Assembly: GCF_000269805.1 (NCBI RefSeq) | Contig: NZ_JH711483.1 | Coordinates: forward strand, 79,531 to 143,530 | From: Actinomyces massiliensis 4401292 | GTDB lineage: Bacteria; Actinomycetota; Actinomycetes; Actinomycetales; Actinomycetaceae | Reading direction: 5' to 3' | Length of the DNA: 64,000 nucleotides | In this document: piece by piece, positions 8,819 through 17,400 of the stretch | Layout: the number at the start of each line of letters is the position of its first letter | Numbering within the stretch: the stretch's first letter is position 1 | Notes under the pieces: generated by a model | What the model was told of the DNA's origin: nothing | What the model saw: the letters and a program-made list of their open reading frames with translations, nothing else | Databases searched by the model: none | Program-made: the position numbers and the translations under genes

Positions 8819-9790
8819 ATGATCAGGGTCGCAATCAACGGATACGGCAACCTCGGGCGGGGCGCGGAGCAGGCGATCTCCAAGAACGACGACATGGAGC
8901 TCGTCGTCGTCTTCACCCGGCGTGATCCGGGTTCGATCGCGACGCAGGGCGCGCCGGTGGCGCACGTGGACGACATGTCGAACTGGGCGGACAAAGTCGA
9001 TGTCTGCCTGAACTGCGGCGGCTCCGCGACGGACCTGGCCGAGCAGGGCCCGGCGACGGTCGCCTTCTTCAACACGGTCGACTCCTACGACACCCATGCC
9101 AAGATCCCTGACTACTTCGCCTCCGTCGATGCCGCTGCGAAGGAGGCCGGCCACCTCGCCCTCATCTCCACCGGCTGGGACCCCGGCCTGTTCTCCATGC
9201 TCCGGGTCCTCGGTGAGGCTGTCCTGCCCGACGGCGCCACCACGACCTTCTGGGGCCCCGGCGTCTCCCAGGGGCACTCGGACGCGATCCGCCGCATCCC
9301 CGGTGTCGCGGACGCGAGGCAGTACACACTGCCGGTGCGGGAGACCGTCGACGCCGTCAAGGCCGGCGACGACGTCGAGCTGACGACTCGCTCGATGCAT
9401 CGGCGCGACTGCTATGTCGTAGCGGAAGACGGCGCCGATCTCGCCTTCATTGAGAAGGAGATCGTGGAGATGCCGAATTACTTCGCGGACTACGACACCA
9501 CCGTCACCTTCATCTCCGCCGAGGAGATGGCTGCGAAGCACGCGGGCATTCCGCACGGAGGAACAGTGATTCGTCGGGGCGAGACCTCCCCGAGCGTCGC
9601 CGCGAACATCGCCTTCGAGCTCAGCCTCGGATCGAACCCCGAGTTCACCGGCTCCGTCGTGGCGGCGACGGGTCGGGCGGTGGCAAAGATGGCCGCGCGC
9701 GGTGAGACCGGGGCTCGCACGGTCTTCGACGTGACGCTGGCCGACCTGTCGGCGAAGGACCCGGCCGACCTGCGCGCCTCCTATCTCTGA
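8819..9790 (+). CDS. ddh: meso-diaminopimelate D-dehydrogenase
   Basis: A 323-residue oxidoreductase that reductively aminates tetrahydrodipicolinate to meso-DAP with NADPH. This is the one-step branch of lysine and peptidoglycan precursor synthesis (EC 1.4.1.16). The N-terminal Rossmann motif is GYGNLGRGAEQAI (about residues 7-19). The substrate-binding region includes DSYDTHAKIPDYF and STGWDPGLFSM, and GPGVSQGHSDAIRRI is the family signature. Length is as expected. The ATG at 8819 is preceded by GGCAGGAG. It appears monocistronic, with a strong hairpin after it at 9930-9981. Confidence in the function is high. Confidence 0.95.
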   Translation: MIRVAINGYGNLGRGAEQAISKNDDMELVVVFTRRDPGSIATQGAPVAHVDDMSNWADKVDVCLNCGGSATDLAEQGPATVAFFNTVDSYDTHAKIPDYFASVDAAAKEAGHLALISTGWDPGLFSMLRVLGEAVLPDGATTTFWGPGVSQGHSDAIRRIPGVADARQYTLPVRETVDAVKAGDDVELTTRSMHRRDCYVVAEDGADLAFIEKEIVEMPNYFADYDTTVTFISAEEMAAKHAGIPHGGTVIRRGETSPSVAANIAFELSLGSNPEFTGSVVAATGRAVAKMAARGETGARTVFDVTLADLSAKDPADLRASYL

Positions 9791-9929
9791 TCGGTAGCCG
9801 GGATCCGTAGGCGGGACCGATACGACCTGCGCTCTCGACTGCGGATCCTGGCTTCGGGAGGCCGGGCTATTCCGGCACGCGGTGAGGGCTGCCAGGCATG
9901 CGGGCATGCAATCGTCATCGGTGCCGGAT

Positions 9930-9981
9930 GGAACGTGTGCCGGGAGAGTCGCCTCTATGCGACTCTCCCGGCACACGTTCC
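9930..9981. terminator. Bidirectional hairpin terminator
   Basis: Long arms (GGAACGTGTGCCGGGAGAG, then TCGC, and the complement after a 6-nt loop) form a near-perfect hairpin of about 23 bp. It lies between the convergent ends of ddh (+) and the LpqH-like lipoprotein gene (-), so it probably terminates both. Confidence 0.75.
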
Positions 9982-10010
9982 TATCGGCCATGCCGTGGCT
10001 GCGGTAGTGC

Positions 10011-10541
10011 TCAGGGGCAGGTCACGGTCATTTCAAAGGGTTTGAGAGGAGCGGATTCATCCGCCGGGTTCGCGGCGGGAACCTCGCCTTTCACGGTATG
10101 GGTCGACCCGTTGGTCGTGACCTCGGCGTGGCCGATTCCTGTGGCATCCATGAAGTTGAGCATCATCTCGTCTCCCTGAGAAGCCATGATCAAGGTTACC
10201 TGGCCACTGTCGCCGAAGACCGTCGTGAAGTAGTCGGTTTCGCTGTTTGTTGCGGTCACGTTAACGGACGTCGCGCTGTCTTCTGTCGCGCAGGCGACGA
10301 TCGGCTGGTCGATGGTGAAGGGCTGACCGTCGATCGTGGCTGAGAAGGAGTCCTGGACAGCCGCCGCAGCCGTGCTGGTCATGCTGTTAGTTGGACTGTC
10401 GTTCGCGGCGCTCTCGGATGAATGCTCAGTGGCGCTCGGTGCGCTATTGCTATTTCCATTGCCGCTGCAAGCGCTCAATCCCGTGGACAGGGTCGCAGTC
10501 AGGGCTAGAGCCGTGATGGTCTGGATGCTTCGGATTCTCAT
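10011..10541 (-). CDS. LpqH-like lipoprotein
   Basis: A 176-residue lipoprotein with a signal peptide and lipobox (LSTGLSAC, lipidated Cys at about 25), a Ser/Asn/Ala-rich linker and a globular domain (FSATIDGQPFTID, C-A-T-E, then FEMTVTC) that resembles the mycobacterial 19-kDa antigen LpqH family. Two cysteines could form a disulfide. It would sit on the outer membrane face. A paralog lies 0.6 kb upstream at 11100-11539, where its signal peptide has been lost. Function is unknown, and surface antigenicity is inferred from the family. Confidence 0.8.
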   Translation of the reverse strand: MRIRSIQTITALALTATLSTGLSACSGNGNSNSAPSATEHSSESAANDSPTNSMTSTAAAAVQDSFSATIDGQPFTIDQPIVACATEDSATSVNVTATNSETDYFTTVFGDSGQVTLIMASQGDEMMLNFMDATGIGHAEVTTNGSTHTVKGEVPAANPADESAPLKPFEMTVTCP

Positions 10542-10973
10542 GGTTGATGCCGTCCTTAATATGTCGTGGTCAGGAGGTGCGGCTCAAACGACTTGAACCT
10601 GTTGCTGACGCCGGCGGCGCCCGCACTCAGCAGCATAAGGGATAGATGGATGGCGGCTGGAGAAATGAGGGGGTGTAGTGATGCCTATGCGCGCATCAGG
10701 GCCGTCTTCTCTGGGTGAACAGCGGTGGGCGGCTGCGGAATTCTGCTTCTTGCGCATTCATCTGCATTCGCAATCTGGGACTAACGGCTCTTCCGTTCCG
10801 TGGCCCGTTGCATAAGTTCGGGATCCTCGGTATGTGTCTCGATATGTCTCGCCAGATTTTCTCGGAGATCTTCTCCGAGATTCCTCGCATGTCCGCGCTC
10901 ATCATGATCACTTCTCGCGCGTGTCATTGCATCACTGCTCATTGCGACCCGTGCCCACGACGCGGGGATGACC
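10542..10973. other. Intergenic region
   Basis: 430 bp without a supported gene. It contains a perfect palindrome around 10859-10879 (TCTCGGAGATCTTCTCCGAGA), possibly the terminator or operator of a lost gene. No promoter can be assigned confidently to the lipoprotein gene. Confidence 0.35.
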
Positions 10974-11105
10974 ATGATCATGGTGGAAACCGGGGATGAT
11001 CCCGGGCATGCACCCGCAAGAGCCGCCTATGAGGCATACGGGTATCAGCGCTGACCCGTCGCTCGCTATTTCGAGAATCTGGATGACGGCGACGGGGACT
11101 CATAA
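10974..11105 (+). pseudogene. GNAT acetyltransferase C-terminal remnant
   Basis: The frame reads VETGDDPGHAPARAAYEAYGYQ, then a TGA, then PVARYFENLDD and a stop. This matches the C-terminal end of GNAT N-acetyltransferases (an ETG-D-GH-ARA-YE-GY pattern with a final ARYFK-like strand). An internal TGA probably replaces a Trp codon, and the N-terminal two thirds are missing, so it is a relic. Confidence 0.55.
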
Positions 11106-11539
11106 TGGAGATGGAGTGGCCATTCGGGAACAGGTGACGGTCATATCGAAGGCCTTGAGAGGGGCTGAATCAGCTGTTGTGTCCGAGGCGGGGGCCTCAC
11201 CCGTCACGGTATAGGTCGATCCCTCCACTGTGGCTTCGGCATGGGCGGTCCTAGAGGCTTCCGTGAAACGGAGCATGTACTCGAATCTGTAGACGTTTCC
11301 CTGGTCGTGTCCTCGAGAAGTCGTGATCGTGTCTACGTGATCCTTTCTGTCGAGGATCATCATGAAGTAAATGGGTTTTTCTTCAGCGTCCGCCGATTCG
11401 GCGCTAATGGACTTCGATCCGCCCTCGAGGGCGCAGCTCACGGTCGACTGGTCGATGGTGAAGGGGTGGCCGTCGATTGTGGCTGAGAAGGAATTCTCGG
11501 CTGCTGGACTCGTGTGGGCCGTGCTTGTTGGGGCGGATT
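11100..11539 (-). pseudogene. LpqH-like lipoprotein paralog, decapitated
   Basis: About 145 codons match the lipoprotein at 10011-10541: FSATIDGHPFTID, a cysteine in VSCALEG, and a terminal AFDMTVTC. The signal peptide and lipobox are gone. The coding similarity stops exactly where the 155-bp palindromic element begins (11540), and the open frame continues into the element with no export signal. Any product would not be exported or lipidated, so I call it a pseudogene. Confidence 0.7.
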
Positions 11540-11694
11540 TGTCCAAAACGGAGGGGATTAAAGCCTCGCTGGCGTGGGTGTCTTCAAGAAACCGTGCGAT
11601 GAACTGGTGTTTTTGGCGTGTTTTCGCTGTGTTTCCGGTGTGCTTTCGGCGTCGCGCTGCATGGTGACCGGGCTGATCTCCTCCGTTTTGGACA
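11540..11694 (+). mobile_element. 155-bp palindromic element, copy 2 (MITE-like)
   Basis: It starts TGTCCAAAACGGAGGGG and ends with the complementary CTCCGTTTTGGACA. It is homologous to copy 1 (375-496) over its first ~60 bp and shares the terminal 15 bp with copy 3 (27894-28015). It directly abuts the truncated lipoprotein gene, which it appears to have disrupted. Confidence 0.7.
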
Positions 11695-12164
11695 CCTGGC
11701 ACCCTCAATGCGCCGTACCGGTACCAGAGCAGGGCCGTCCGGCGGGCCGGGCCAGGGCGCTCGAGGTCGCGTGAGCATTGTCGTGGACGAGGGCTTGCAC
11801 CGGCAACGCGGGTTCGGGGCCGATCACGAAGGCCGGGGCCTCGTCATCGGGGATGAAGTCCCGTTGAGGGCGGCAGTCCCGGTTGACCCCGGTTGACGGA
11901 ACCCTCGCCGCTTCCGGCCTTCACTGCGAGGGGCCCCGGGCTCGACCAAGCGCGCATCCTGCCCTCAACCCTTGAAGACCGTCCAACACCTTCCTGCGCA
12001 ACACACACAACCTGCGGAAACATGAGAGAGCTCATGAATAAGCTTCCCGGTGCCCGGAAACCGCGGCGGAGAGATTCAGAGCGTCGCGGCAACCGGACGG
12101 GTGCTCGGTCATGTCTGTCGGGCCTTGGCTCGCCTCCCGAGTCGCGGCCTGAGAGGCTACGAGT
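11695..12164. other. Intergenic region with a decayed segment
   Basis: 470 bp. The minus strand at about 11776-11880 reads DDEAPAFVIGPEPALPVQAL, a remnant also found near copy 1 of the palindromic element. From 11900 on I see nothing but the upstream region of the rpiB-like gene, which has GAGAGG about 6 bp before its ATG. Confidence 0.4.
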
Positions 12165-12614
12165 ATGCGAATCGTCATCGGCGCCCCCGGCAACGGTCTA
12201 GCTCTCAAGGATGCTCTGAAAGAGCATCTGCACAGGGATGAGCGCGTCAGCGCCGTCACTGATCTGTCCGAGCCCGATATCACCTACCCGCAGGTCTCCT
12301 TCCGGGCCGCGCAGGCCATTGTCGACGGGCGGGCTGATCGCGGCATCCTCGTGTGCGGCACCGGCGTCGGCACCGCCATCGCCGCCAGCAAGGTCAGGGG
12401 TGTGAGGGCTGCGACGGCCCACGACCTCGTCACCGTGCGTGGCTCGGTGGAGAACTACGACGCCCAGATTCTGTGCATGGGGCAGAACGTCATCGCGGCG
12501 CCCGCCGCCTGGGCCTTGGTGGACCTCTGGCTCGATCTACGGCACGACCCCTCCAGCAGCTACGGCGAGAAGCTCGCCGAGATCGAGGCGTATGAGGCCG
12601 GCAATCATTGCTGA
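12165..12614 (+). CDS. RpiB/LacA/LacB-family sugar-phosphate isomerase
   Basis: A 149-residue aldose-ketose isomerase of the ribose-5-phosphate isomerase B fold. Family marks are CGTGVGTAIAASKVRGVRAA (catalytic Cys near residue 65), AHD, the Asn-containing GSVENYDAQILCMG, and the C-terminal WALVDLWLDLRHDPSSSYGEKL helix. It may act on ribose-5-phosphate or, as in the DerI/LacAB subfamilies, on another sugar phosphate. No neighbouring sugar genes decide this. Parts of this gene recur at 13410-13530 and 14229-14275, flanking a toxin-antitoxin module. Confidence 0.85.
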   Translation: MRIVIGAPGNGLALKDALKEHLHRDERVSAVTDLSEPDITYPQVSFRAAQAIVDGRADRGILVCGTGVGTAIAASKVRGVRAATAHDLVTVRGSVENYDAQILCMGQNVIAAPAAWALVDLWLDLRHDPSSSYGEKLAEIEAYEAGNHC

Positions 12615-12710
12615 TGCGTTTTACTGGTGGAGATCGGTCCGCTCGTCCAACACCCGAGCGTCACTGTCGGCTGCTCCGCGCTGGAGGATCCGGGCGTGCC
12701 CGCCCGATAG

Positions 12711-12733
12711 TTGGTCATACTAATGTTGACCAA
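12711..12733. promoter_or_regulatory. Palindromic operator of the Phd/VapC module
   Basis: TTGGTCA and TGACCAA form perfect 7-bp arms around a 9-bp centre, 29 bp before the antitoxin ATG. Antitoxin or toxin-antitoxin complexes usually repress their own operon through such palindromes, so autoregulation is inferred. Confidence 0.6.
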
Positions 12734-12761
12734 CAATGGCTGAGGGGGCATCATCGGCGCT

Positions 12762-12992
12762 ATGAGCACCCAGTTCAATGTAGCCGAGGCCAAGGCCCGT
12801 CTTTCCGACCTTCTTGTCCGGGCTGAGAAGGGCGAGGATGTCACGATTGCCCGGGCGGGGCAGCCTGTTGCCAGGATCGTTGCTATCAAGGCGCCAGAGC
12901 GGCGGGTGTTCCCCAGCTATGCCGAGTACGACATCCCGGATGAAATCCTCCTCGCCCCGATGTCGGAGGATGAACTCGCGCGGTGGGAGTAG
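12762..12992 (+). CDS. Phd/YefM-type antitoxin
   Basis: 76 residues. The N-terminal Phd/YefM DNA-binding fold is visible as FNVAEAKARLSDLLVRAEKGEDVTIARAGQPVARIV. The acidic C-terminal tail (YDIPDEILLAPMSEDELARWE) would wrap the toxin. It is followed after 6 bp by the PIN toxin gene. It should neutralise that toxin and repress the operon through the palindrome at 12711-12733. Confidence 0.9.
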   Translation: MSTQFNVAEAKARLSDLLVRAEKGEDVTIARAGQPVARIVAIKAPERRVFPSYAEYDIPDEILLAPMSEDELARWE

Positions 12993-12998
12993 TGGGCT

Positions 12999-13394
12999 AT
13001 GGACATCATCCTGGACACCAACGTTGTTGCGTGGCTCCTGGGTACCGGGGGTCGCAGGATCAACGCGCCGGCTCTGCATACCCTGTCCGATCCTCGCAAC
13101 CGGCTATGGGTCTCTAGCGCCAGCGCTTACGAACTCATCAACAAAGTTCGTTTGGGCAAGTGGCCCCAGGCTGAACTCATCGCTCTGGAATGGAGTGACA
13201 AGCTCGTAGAGCTGGATGCTCGGCCGCTGTCCTTAGAGGCCCAGGACATGATCGCTGCGGCGTCGCTCATATGGGAGCACCGGGATCCCTTCGACCGCAT
13301 GATCTCGGCTCAGGCCATGCGTCGGGGGTGGGCGTTGGCGAGTGCGGATCATGTTTTCAAGGATCTTCACGGAATCGCGCTTATCGAGTGCTGA
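12999..13394 (+). CDS. VapC-type PIN-domain ribonuclease toxin
   Basis: 131 residues with the four-acid PIN site: D in ILDTNVV (residue 6), E in SASAYELINK, D in WEHRDPFDRM, and a final D in ASADHVF. The HRDPFDR form is typical of PIN toxins paired with Phd antitoxins. It would cleave RNA when freed from the antitoxin. It is complete and immediately follows its antitoxin. Confidence 0.9.
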   Translation: MDIILDTNVVAWLLGTGGRRINAPALHTLSDPRNRLWVSSASAYELINKVRLGKWPQAELIALEWSDKLVELDARPLSLEAQDMIAAASLIWEHRDPFDRMISAQAMRRGWALASADHVFKDLHGIALIEC

Positions 13395-13409
13395 TGACTG
13401 TGTGACCGC

Positions 13410-13530
13410 TCGCATCGCGGCGCCTGCCGCCTGGGCCCTGGTGGACCTCTGGCTCGATCTACGTCACGACCCCTCCAGCAGCTACGGCGAGAAGCTCGCC
13501 GAGATCGAGGACTGCGAAGCGAGCCGCTGA
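13410..13530 (+). pseudogene. rpiB 3'-end duplicate
   Basis: This stretch repeats the 3' end of the rpiB-like gene (12489-12600) almost base for base and would encode IAAPAAWALVDLWLDLRHDP and SSSYGEKLAEIE. It lies between two toxin-antitoxin modules and has no start of its own. The missing, immediately preceding part of the gene is at 14229-14275, on the other side of the second module. Confidence 0.8.
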
Positions 13531-13562
13531 GCGGACATGCGCCACCCGATCACCATCTCTTG

Positions 13563-13594
13563 CATGCGCGCTGCATGCGCGGCATATTAAATGC
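13563..13594 (+). promoter_or_regulatory. Promoter/operator of the second VapBC module
   Basis: Repeated GCATGC motifs (CATGCGCGCTGCATGCGC) precede a TATTAA-like -10 at 13585-13590, only a few bases before the ATG at 13595. The transcript would start at or next to the start codon, so it is probably leaderless, with the repeats as an autoregulatory operator. Confidence 0.45.
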
Positions 13595-13819
13595 ATGTCG
13601 ACGGTTCAGATTCGCAACGTGCCTGAGGCGACCAGTCGCGCTCTTAAGGCGAAAGCTGCAATGGAGGGGCGCTCGCTCAGCGATTATCTGCTGGTGGAGC
13701 TGCAGCGGATCGCTGATCGCCCTAGCCGCGCCGAGTTGCTGGCCCGAATCGCCGAACGCGGGGTCTGCGACCTGCCTTCGGCAGAAGATGTGCTAGCCGA
13801 GCAGCGAGACGGGCGATGA
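13595..13819 (+). CDS. FitA-like ribbon-helix-helix antitoxin (VapB)
   Basis: 74 residues. The N-terminal ribbon-helix-helix is VQIRNVPEATSRALKAKAAM, with GRSLSDYLLVELQRI. The C-terminal arm (RAELLARIAERG, then SAEDVLAEQRDGR) would bind the toxin. The stop overlaps the VapC start by ATGA. It is one of two FitA-like modules here (the other at 25783-26390). Confidence 0.88.
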   Translation: MSTVQIRNVPEATSRALKAKAAMEGRSLSDYLLVELQRIADRPSRAELLARIAERGVCDLPSAEDVLAEQRDGR

Positions 13820-14199
13820 CGTTAGTGGTCGATGCCGCTGTCGTTGTTGAGGTGCTTTTAGGGACGCGGCGTGGCGGCAAGGCGGCGGCGCTGCTGGGCG
13901 GCCATGATCTACTCGCTCCTCAGCACCTGACCGCGGAAGTCGCCTCGGTTTTCCGGGGCCTGTCTTTGGGCGGACATATCACTGAGGAGCAAGCTCTACG
14001 AGGGTTCGAGGAGTTCAGGCAATTGGGAGTGGAGCAGCTTCCCATGGATGATCTTCTCTCAGAGGTGTGGGCGCAGCGCCACAATATGACCGCATACGAT
14101 GCCACGTACGTGGTTCTCGCTCGTGTGCTCGGGTGCCAGTTGCTCACTCTCGACGTCCGGCTGGCCAAAGCTGCTTCAGATTGCGCTATCACTCCATAG
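13816..14199 (+). CDS. VapC-type PIN-domain toxin
   Basis: 127 residues. PIN acids are visible: D in VVDAAVVVEVL, E in LTAEVASVFRGL, D in TAYDATYVVLA, and D in LLTLDVRLAKA. It is a FitB/VapC-type ribonuclease, translationally coupled to the antitoxin. It is similar in layout to the toxin at 26007-26390 but clearly diverged from it. Flanking rpiB fragments show that this module was moved or duplicated. Confidence 0.9.
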   Translation: MTLVVDAAVVVEVLLGTRRGGKAAALLGGHDLLAPQHLTAEVASVFRGLSLGGHITEEQALRGFEEFRQLGVEQLPMDDLLSEVWAQRHNMTAYDATYVVLARVLGCQLLTLDVRLAKAASDCAITP

Positions 14200-14228
14200 C
14201 GGGACGCTTGCGCATCGCGTCGGCAGCC

Positions 14229-14275
14229 CGGCTCGGTGGAGAACTACAACGCCCAGATTCTGTGCATGGCGGGGG
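14229..14275 (+). pseudogene. rpiB internal fragment
   Basis: This matches rpiB at about 12441-12484 (GGCTCGGTGGAGAACTAC, and so on) and would encode GSVENYNAQILCM. It ends where the other duplicated rpiB piece (13410) begins in gene order, so the two pieces together are one split copy surrounding the toxin-antitoxin module. Confidence 0.75.
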
Positions 14276-14415
14276 AGCAGAGGATGAGCCCCTTGGTGTG
14301 CCCGGGGTGGGCAAGGGCGAAGCGGATCACCGCCGTACCGCCTGCCGAGGCGCCCAGGACGAAATACACGCTCGACTTCCAGGTGGTCGAGCAGCTCGAT
14401 CAGCGCCTTCACCTG
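14272..14415 (-). pseudogene. Alpha/beta-hydrolase internal fragment
   Basis: The minus strand reads VKALIELLDHLEVERVF and, after a 1-nt frameshift, FVLGASAGGTAVIRFALAHP and GLILCSP. GASAGG is the nucleophile elbow (GxSxG) of an alpha/beta hydrolase. Both ends are missing. The fragment is joined to the 3' end of the large gene at 14409, whose last codons may therefore be a product of this junction. Confidence 0.6.
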
Positions 14416-17400
14416 GTCGGCCGGTCTTCTTCGGCCTCGGATATCGTTGCCACCAGCTCACGAAGCTTTCGGGCGCGCTCGCCGGTCTTTCCCCTCGCGG
14501 AGACGAGGGAGTCCAAGCCCTCCCAGCCCACTGGGGCGATCTTGCCTCGGCGGGCCGCCTCCTGCAGTACCGGTGCGATCTGCAATGCCAGGGTCAGCGC
14601 TCGTGGGGACCATCGGGGCGGGGTCTTCTGCGCGCCGGCGTAGGCGATGGCCTCCGTGACGATCGGCCACAGCACATGGCAGTACTTCTGATTCTTCTCA
14701 ACTCCCCGCAGCAGCGGTGTCGCCAATGCGGGCAGAAGAGAGGGCATTGCGGCGGCAAGGGTGGCCGGAGCCAGCGTGTTGGTTCGCAGGAGCTCTCCCA
14801 GCCAGTAGTAGCCGCTGCTGCTGCACGAGGCCACGGCCACGGCCGCCAGCCCATTGCTCAGAGGTTCCCTGCTCTCCATGCTGCGATGCTTGTCGCTGAC
14901 TCGCAGTTTCTTTCTCTTCGAGTCCCACCACAGCCAGACCCCGGCTCCCGTCTCCACATGGACGCACCAACGCTGTCGACGGAACGCAAGGTCGTGGGTC
15001 CAGCCGATGGGCGTTGTATAACGGGTTCCGTCTCCGGTCGTCAGCAACAGCGTAGTCCGCTCTTTGACCTCGACCACTTTGACCGAGATCCCATCGTTGA
15101 TCGGCTTCCAAACGGGGTCCCCATTCCAGACGTCCTCGTAGCGCCACGGGCGGATCGTCGTCCCGGCAGGCTTGGGACCATTCACCCGCGGTAGCCGGCC
15201 GACAATTTCTCGGGCCAGCTTCACCGCCTCGGAGCTGCCGCTGCGTCCGGCGACCCCGCGGAGCCCGGACTGGTCCAGCACCGAGGCGGGGGCGCTCCCG
15301 GCCTCGACGGCGGCCAGCACCGACTCGGTCAGGTGCGCGGTTGCCGTCACCAATTCCTTAGTACCTGCGGGCAGCCGGGACTCGATGGCGGCCCGAGCCA
15401 GCAGCTCATCGAGCACCCGCCAGGACAGTGCGAGCGCCCCCGCCTCGGCCAGGTCCCTCAATACGACCGCCCAGGCCGCCAACCGGTCGGGGAGGCTGCG
15501 GGGCCGGAATCGCTCGGGCAGCAGCAGGCCGCGCTTCCAAGCGTCGATGGCAGCCTCGAAGGCCCTGGCGCGGTCTTCGCCGTTGACCACGAGGGCGAGC
15601 AGGTTGACTGTGGTGCGGCGCGTGAGCGGATGGCCGTGCCTGGCGGTCTGCCGCGCGCTCCCCATGCCCTCATCGAAGTGGACACTCCGGATCAGGAGGT
15701 TCGACATGCGGGGAAGCAGGTAGTGAAATCCCCAGTATTCCCGCACATGTATCGGCCATCCGGCCAACCCGGGCTGCTCGGCCAGGCTGACGGCGGTCAG
15801 GTGCTCCTCGTCATCGTCCCAGGGCTCGATCAGGGGGTGCTCCAGCAGCTGGGCCAGCGCCTGGCCGGCAGTCAAGTCGCGTGTGGGGCCGACTGGGAGT
15901 CGATTTCCGCCTCTTAGAGCAGAGCCGTCGGCGAACCGCACGTTGGCGCGGATCATCCGGGCGCGTGAGATCAGGTCCTCTGTGATGGCAGTGGTATCGA
16001 GGCGCAGCAGCGCCCAATAGAGATCCCCGGCGGGCACTGCGACGCCGGCCTCGTCGAACTGCTGCAGCCGATCGAGAAGATCCTCCGGATCGATGGTGAG
16101 ATCGTCGCGACTCGGCAGCGACACGACCACAGGCACCTCCGCCAGTCTGGGGCCGAGATCCCGTTCGCGCGCTTCGTCCGCGTGATCGGCATTCTTCAAG
16201 AGGGGCTGCTGCCACTCGGCGTAGACGTCGAGCCCCAGACGGTGGCGCGCGTTGACGCCGTTGAGCCCGCCCAGAGCCAGCTCCGCCTCCTGCGGATCGC
16301 GGCGGACGATGGCGTGCAGCGTGGCGACGAACCGCTCCGCCAGCAGCGGGTCCGGGGAGCGCTCGAGTGCGGCGGCCAGCTCGGTGAGGTGTTCGGCGGT
16401 GGCGGGCCCGGGGTCGAAGGCCGGGACCTGCCAGGTGGGCGGGACCGGGAGCCAGGGCAGCAGTTCGGTTTCGGCCTCCGGGGCTTCCGAGTCGATGCCC
16501 CAGGCCTCGTGCAGCCTCCGCGCCGCCTTAGCGATGCCGCCGTCGCGTAACAGCAGGTCGGCCAGCAGCGGTTCTATGCCGGCGACCTGCTCGGGCCGAG
16601 GCCGGCCGGCCAGGGCCGACAGGAGCGCCTTGGCCGCCTTCTGGGTGCGGGCAGCCCCCGTGATGACCAGCAGGTCGGGCAAGTATTCGTCGCCCAGCGC
16701 CGTCGCGCAGCGAGTTCCCAGGCTCTCTAGGAGCGGCCCCTCTCCAACGGCCAGGGCGCCCAGGAGAAGATCGGCGTGCTCGCGGACCTCGTCGTCGGTG
16801 ATCTCCAGGTCCGCCAGGAGACGCCCCCAGTCGGCACGGTCACTGGGACGCGACGCGGACTCCAGCCCTGCCAGGCAGACGTCCAGGCGGCGCTCGCGGG
16901 GCAGTAGATCCCGGAGCAGCAGATCGCCGAGGGCTCCGTGCGGGGGCAGCCGCACCTCGACGGCGAGGCTGAGATGCTCCTCAGCCTCGGCCTTGAAGGG
17001 CTGCGGGTCGCTCTCTCCGTTGAGAGCTTTCAGGGCCAGCGTCGTCCAGGCGACCGCGTAGCCCAGCCGGCGGGGCGGTTCCAGGTCCAGATCGCGTACG
17101 AGCTGAAGCCATGCGGGGCCGTGCCTCGGGGTCTCCTGCACGTCGGCGATGTCATGGCCGCTGGATTCCCGGTTGATGTAGTCGGCGGCGAACCTTGGGC
17201 CGCGCTCGCTGAGGAGCGCGACGTGCACGTCGTTGCTGAAGAGCCTGGACCAGCGCAGTGAGACCGCCCGGCGAGCCGTGATGCCGCACCGGATGGCGAA
17301 GGCCAGGAGCGCGATGCAGTCGATATCGTCGGGGAATGTCGAGCGGAGCCGGAACGCTTCGGGGTCGCGCTCATCCCAGTCTCCCGACTTCAGGCCGTCG

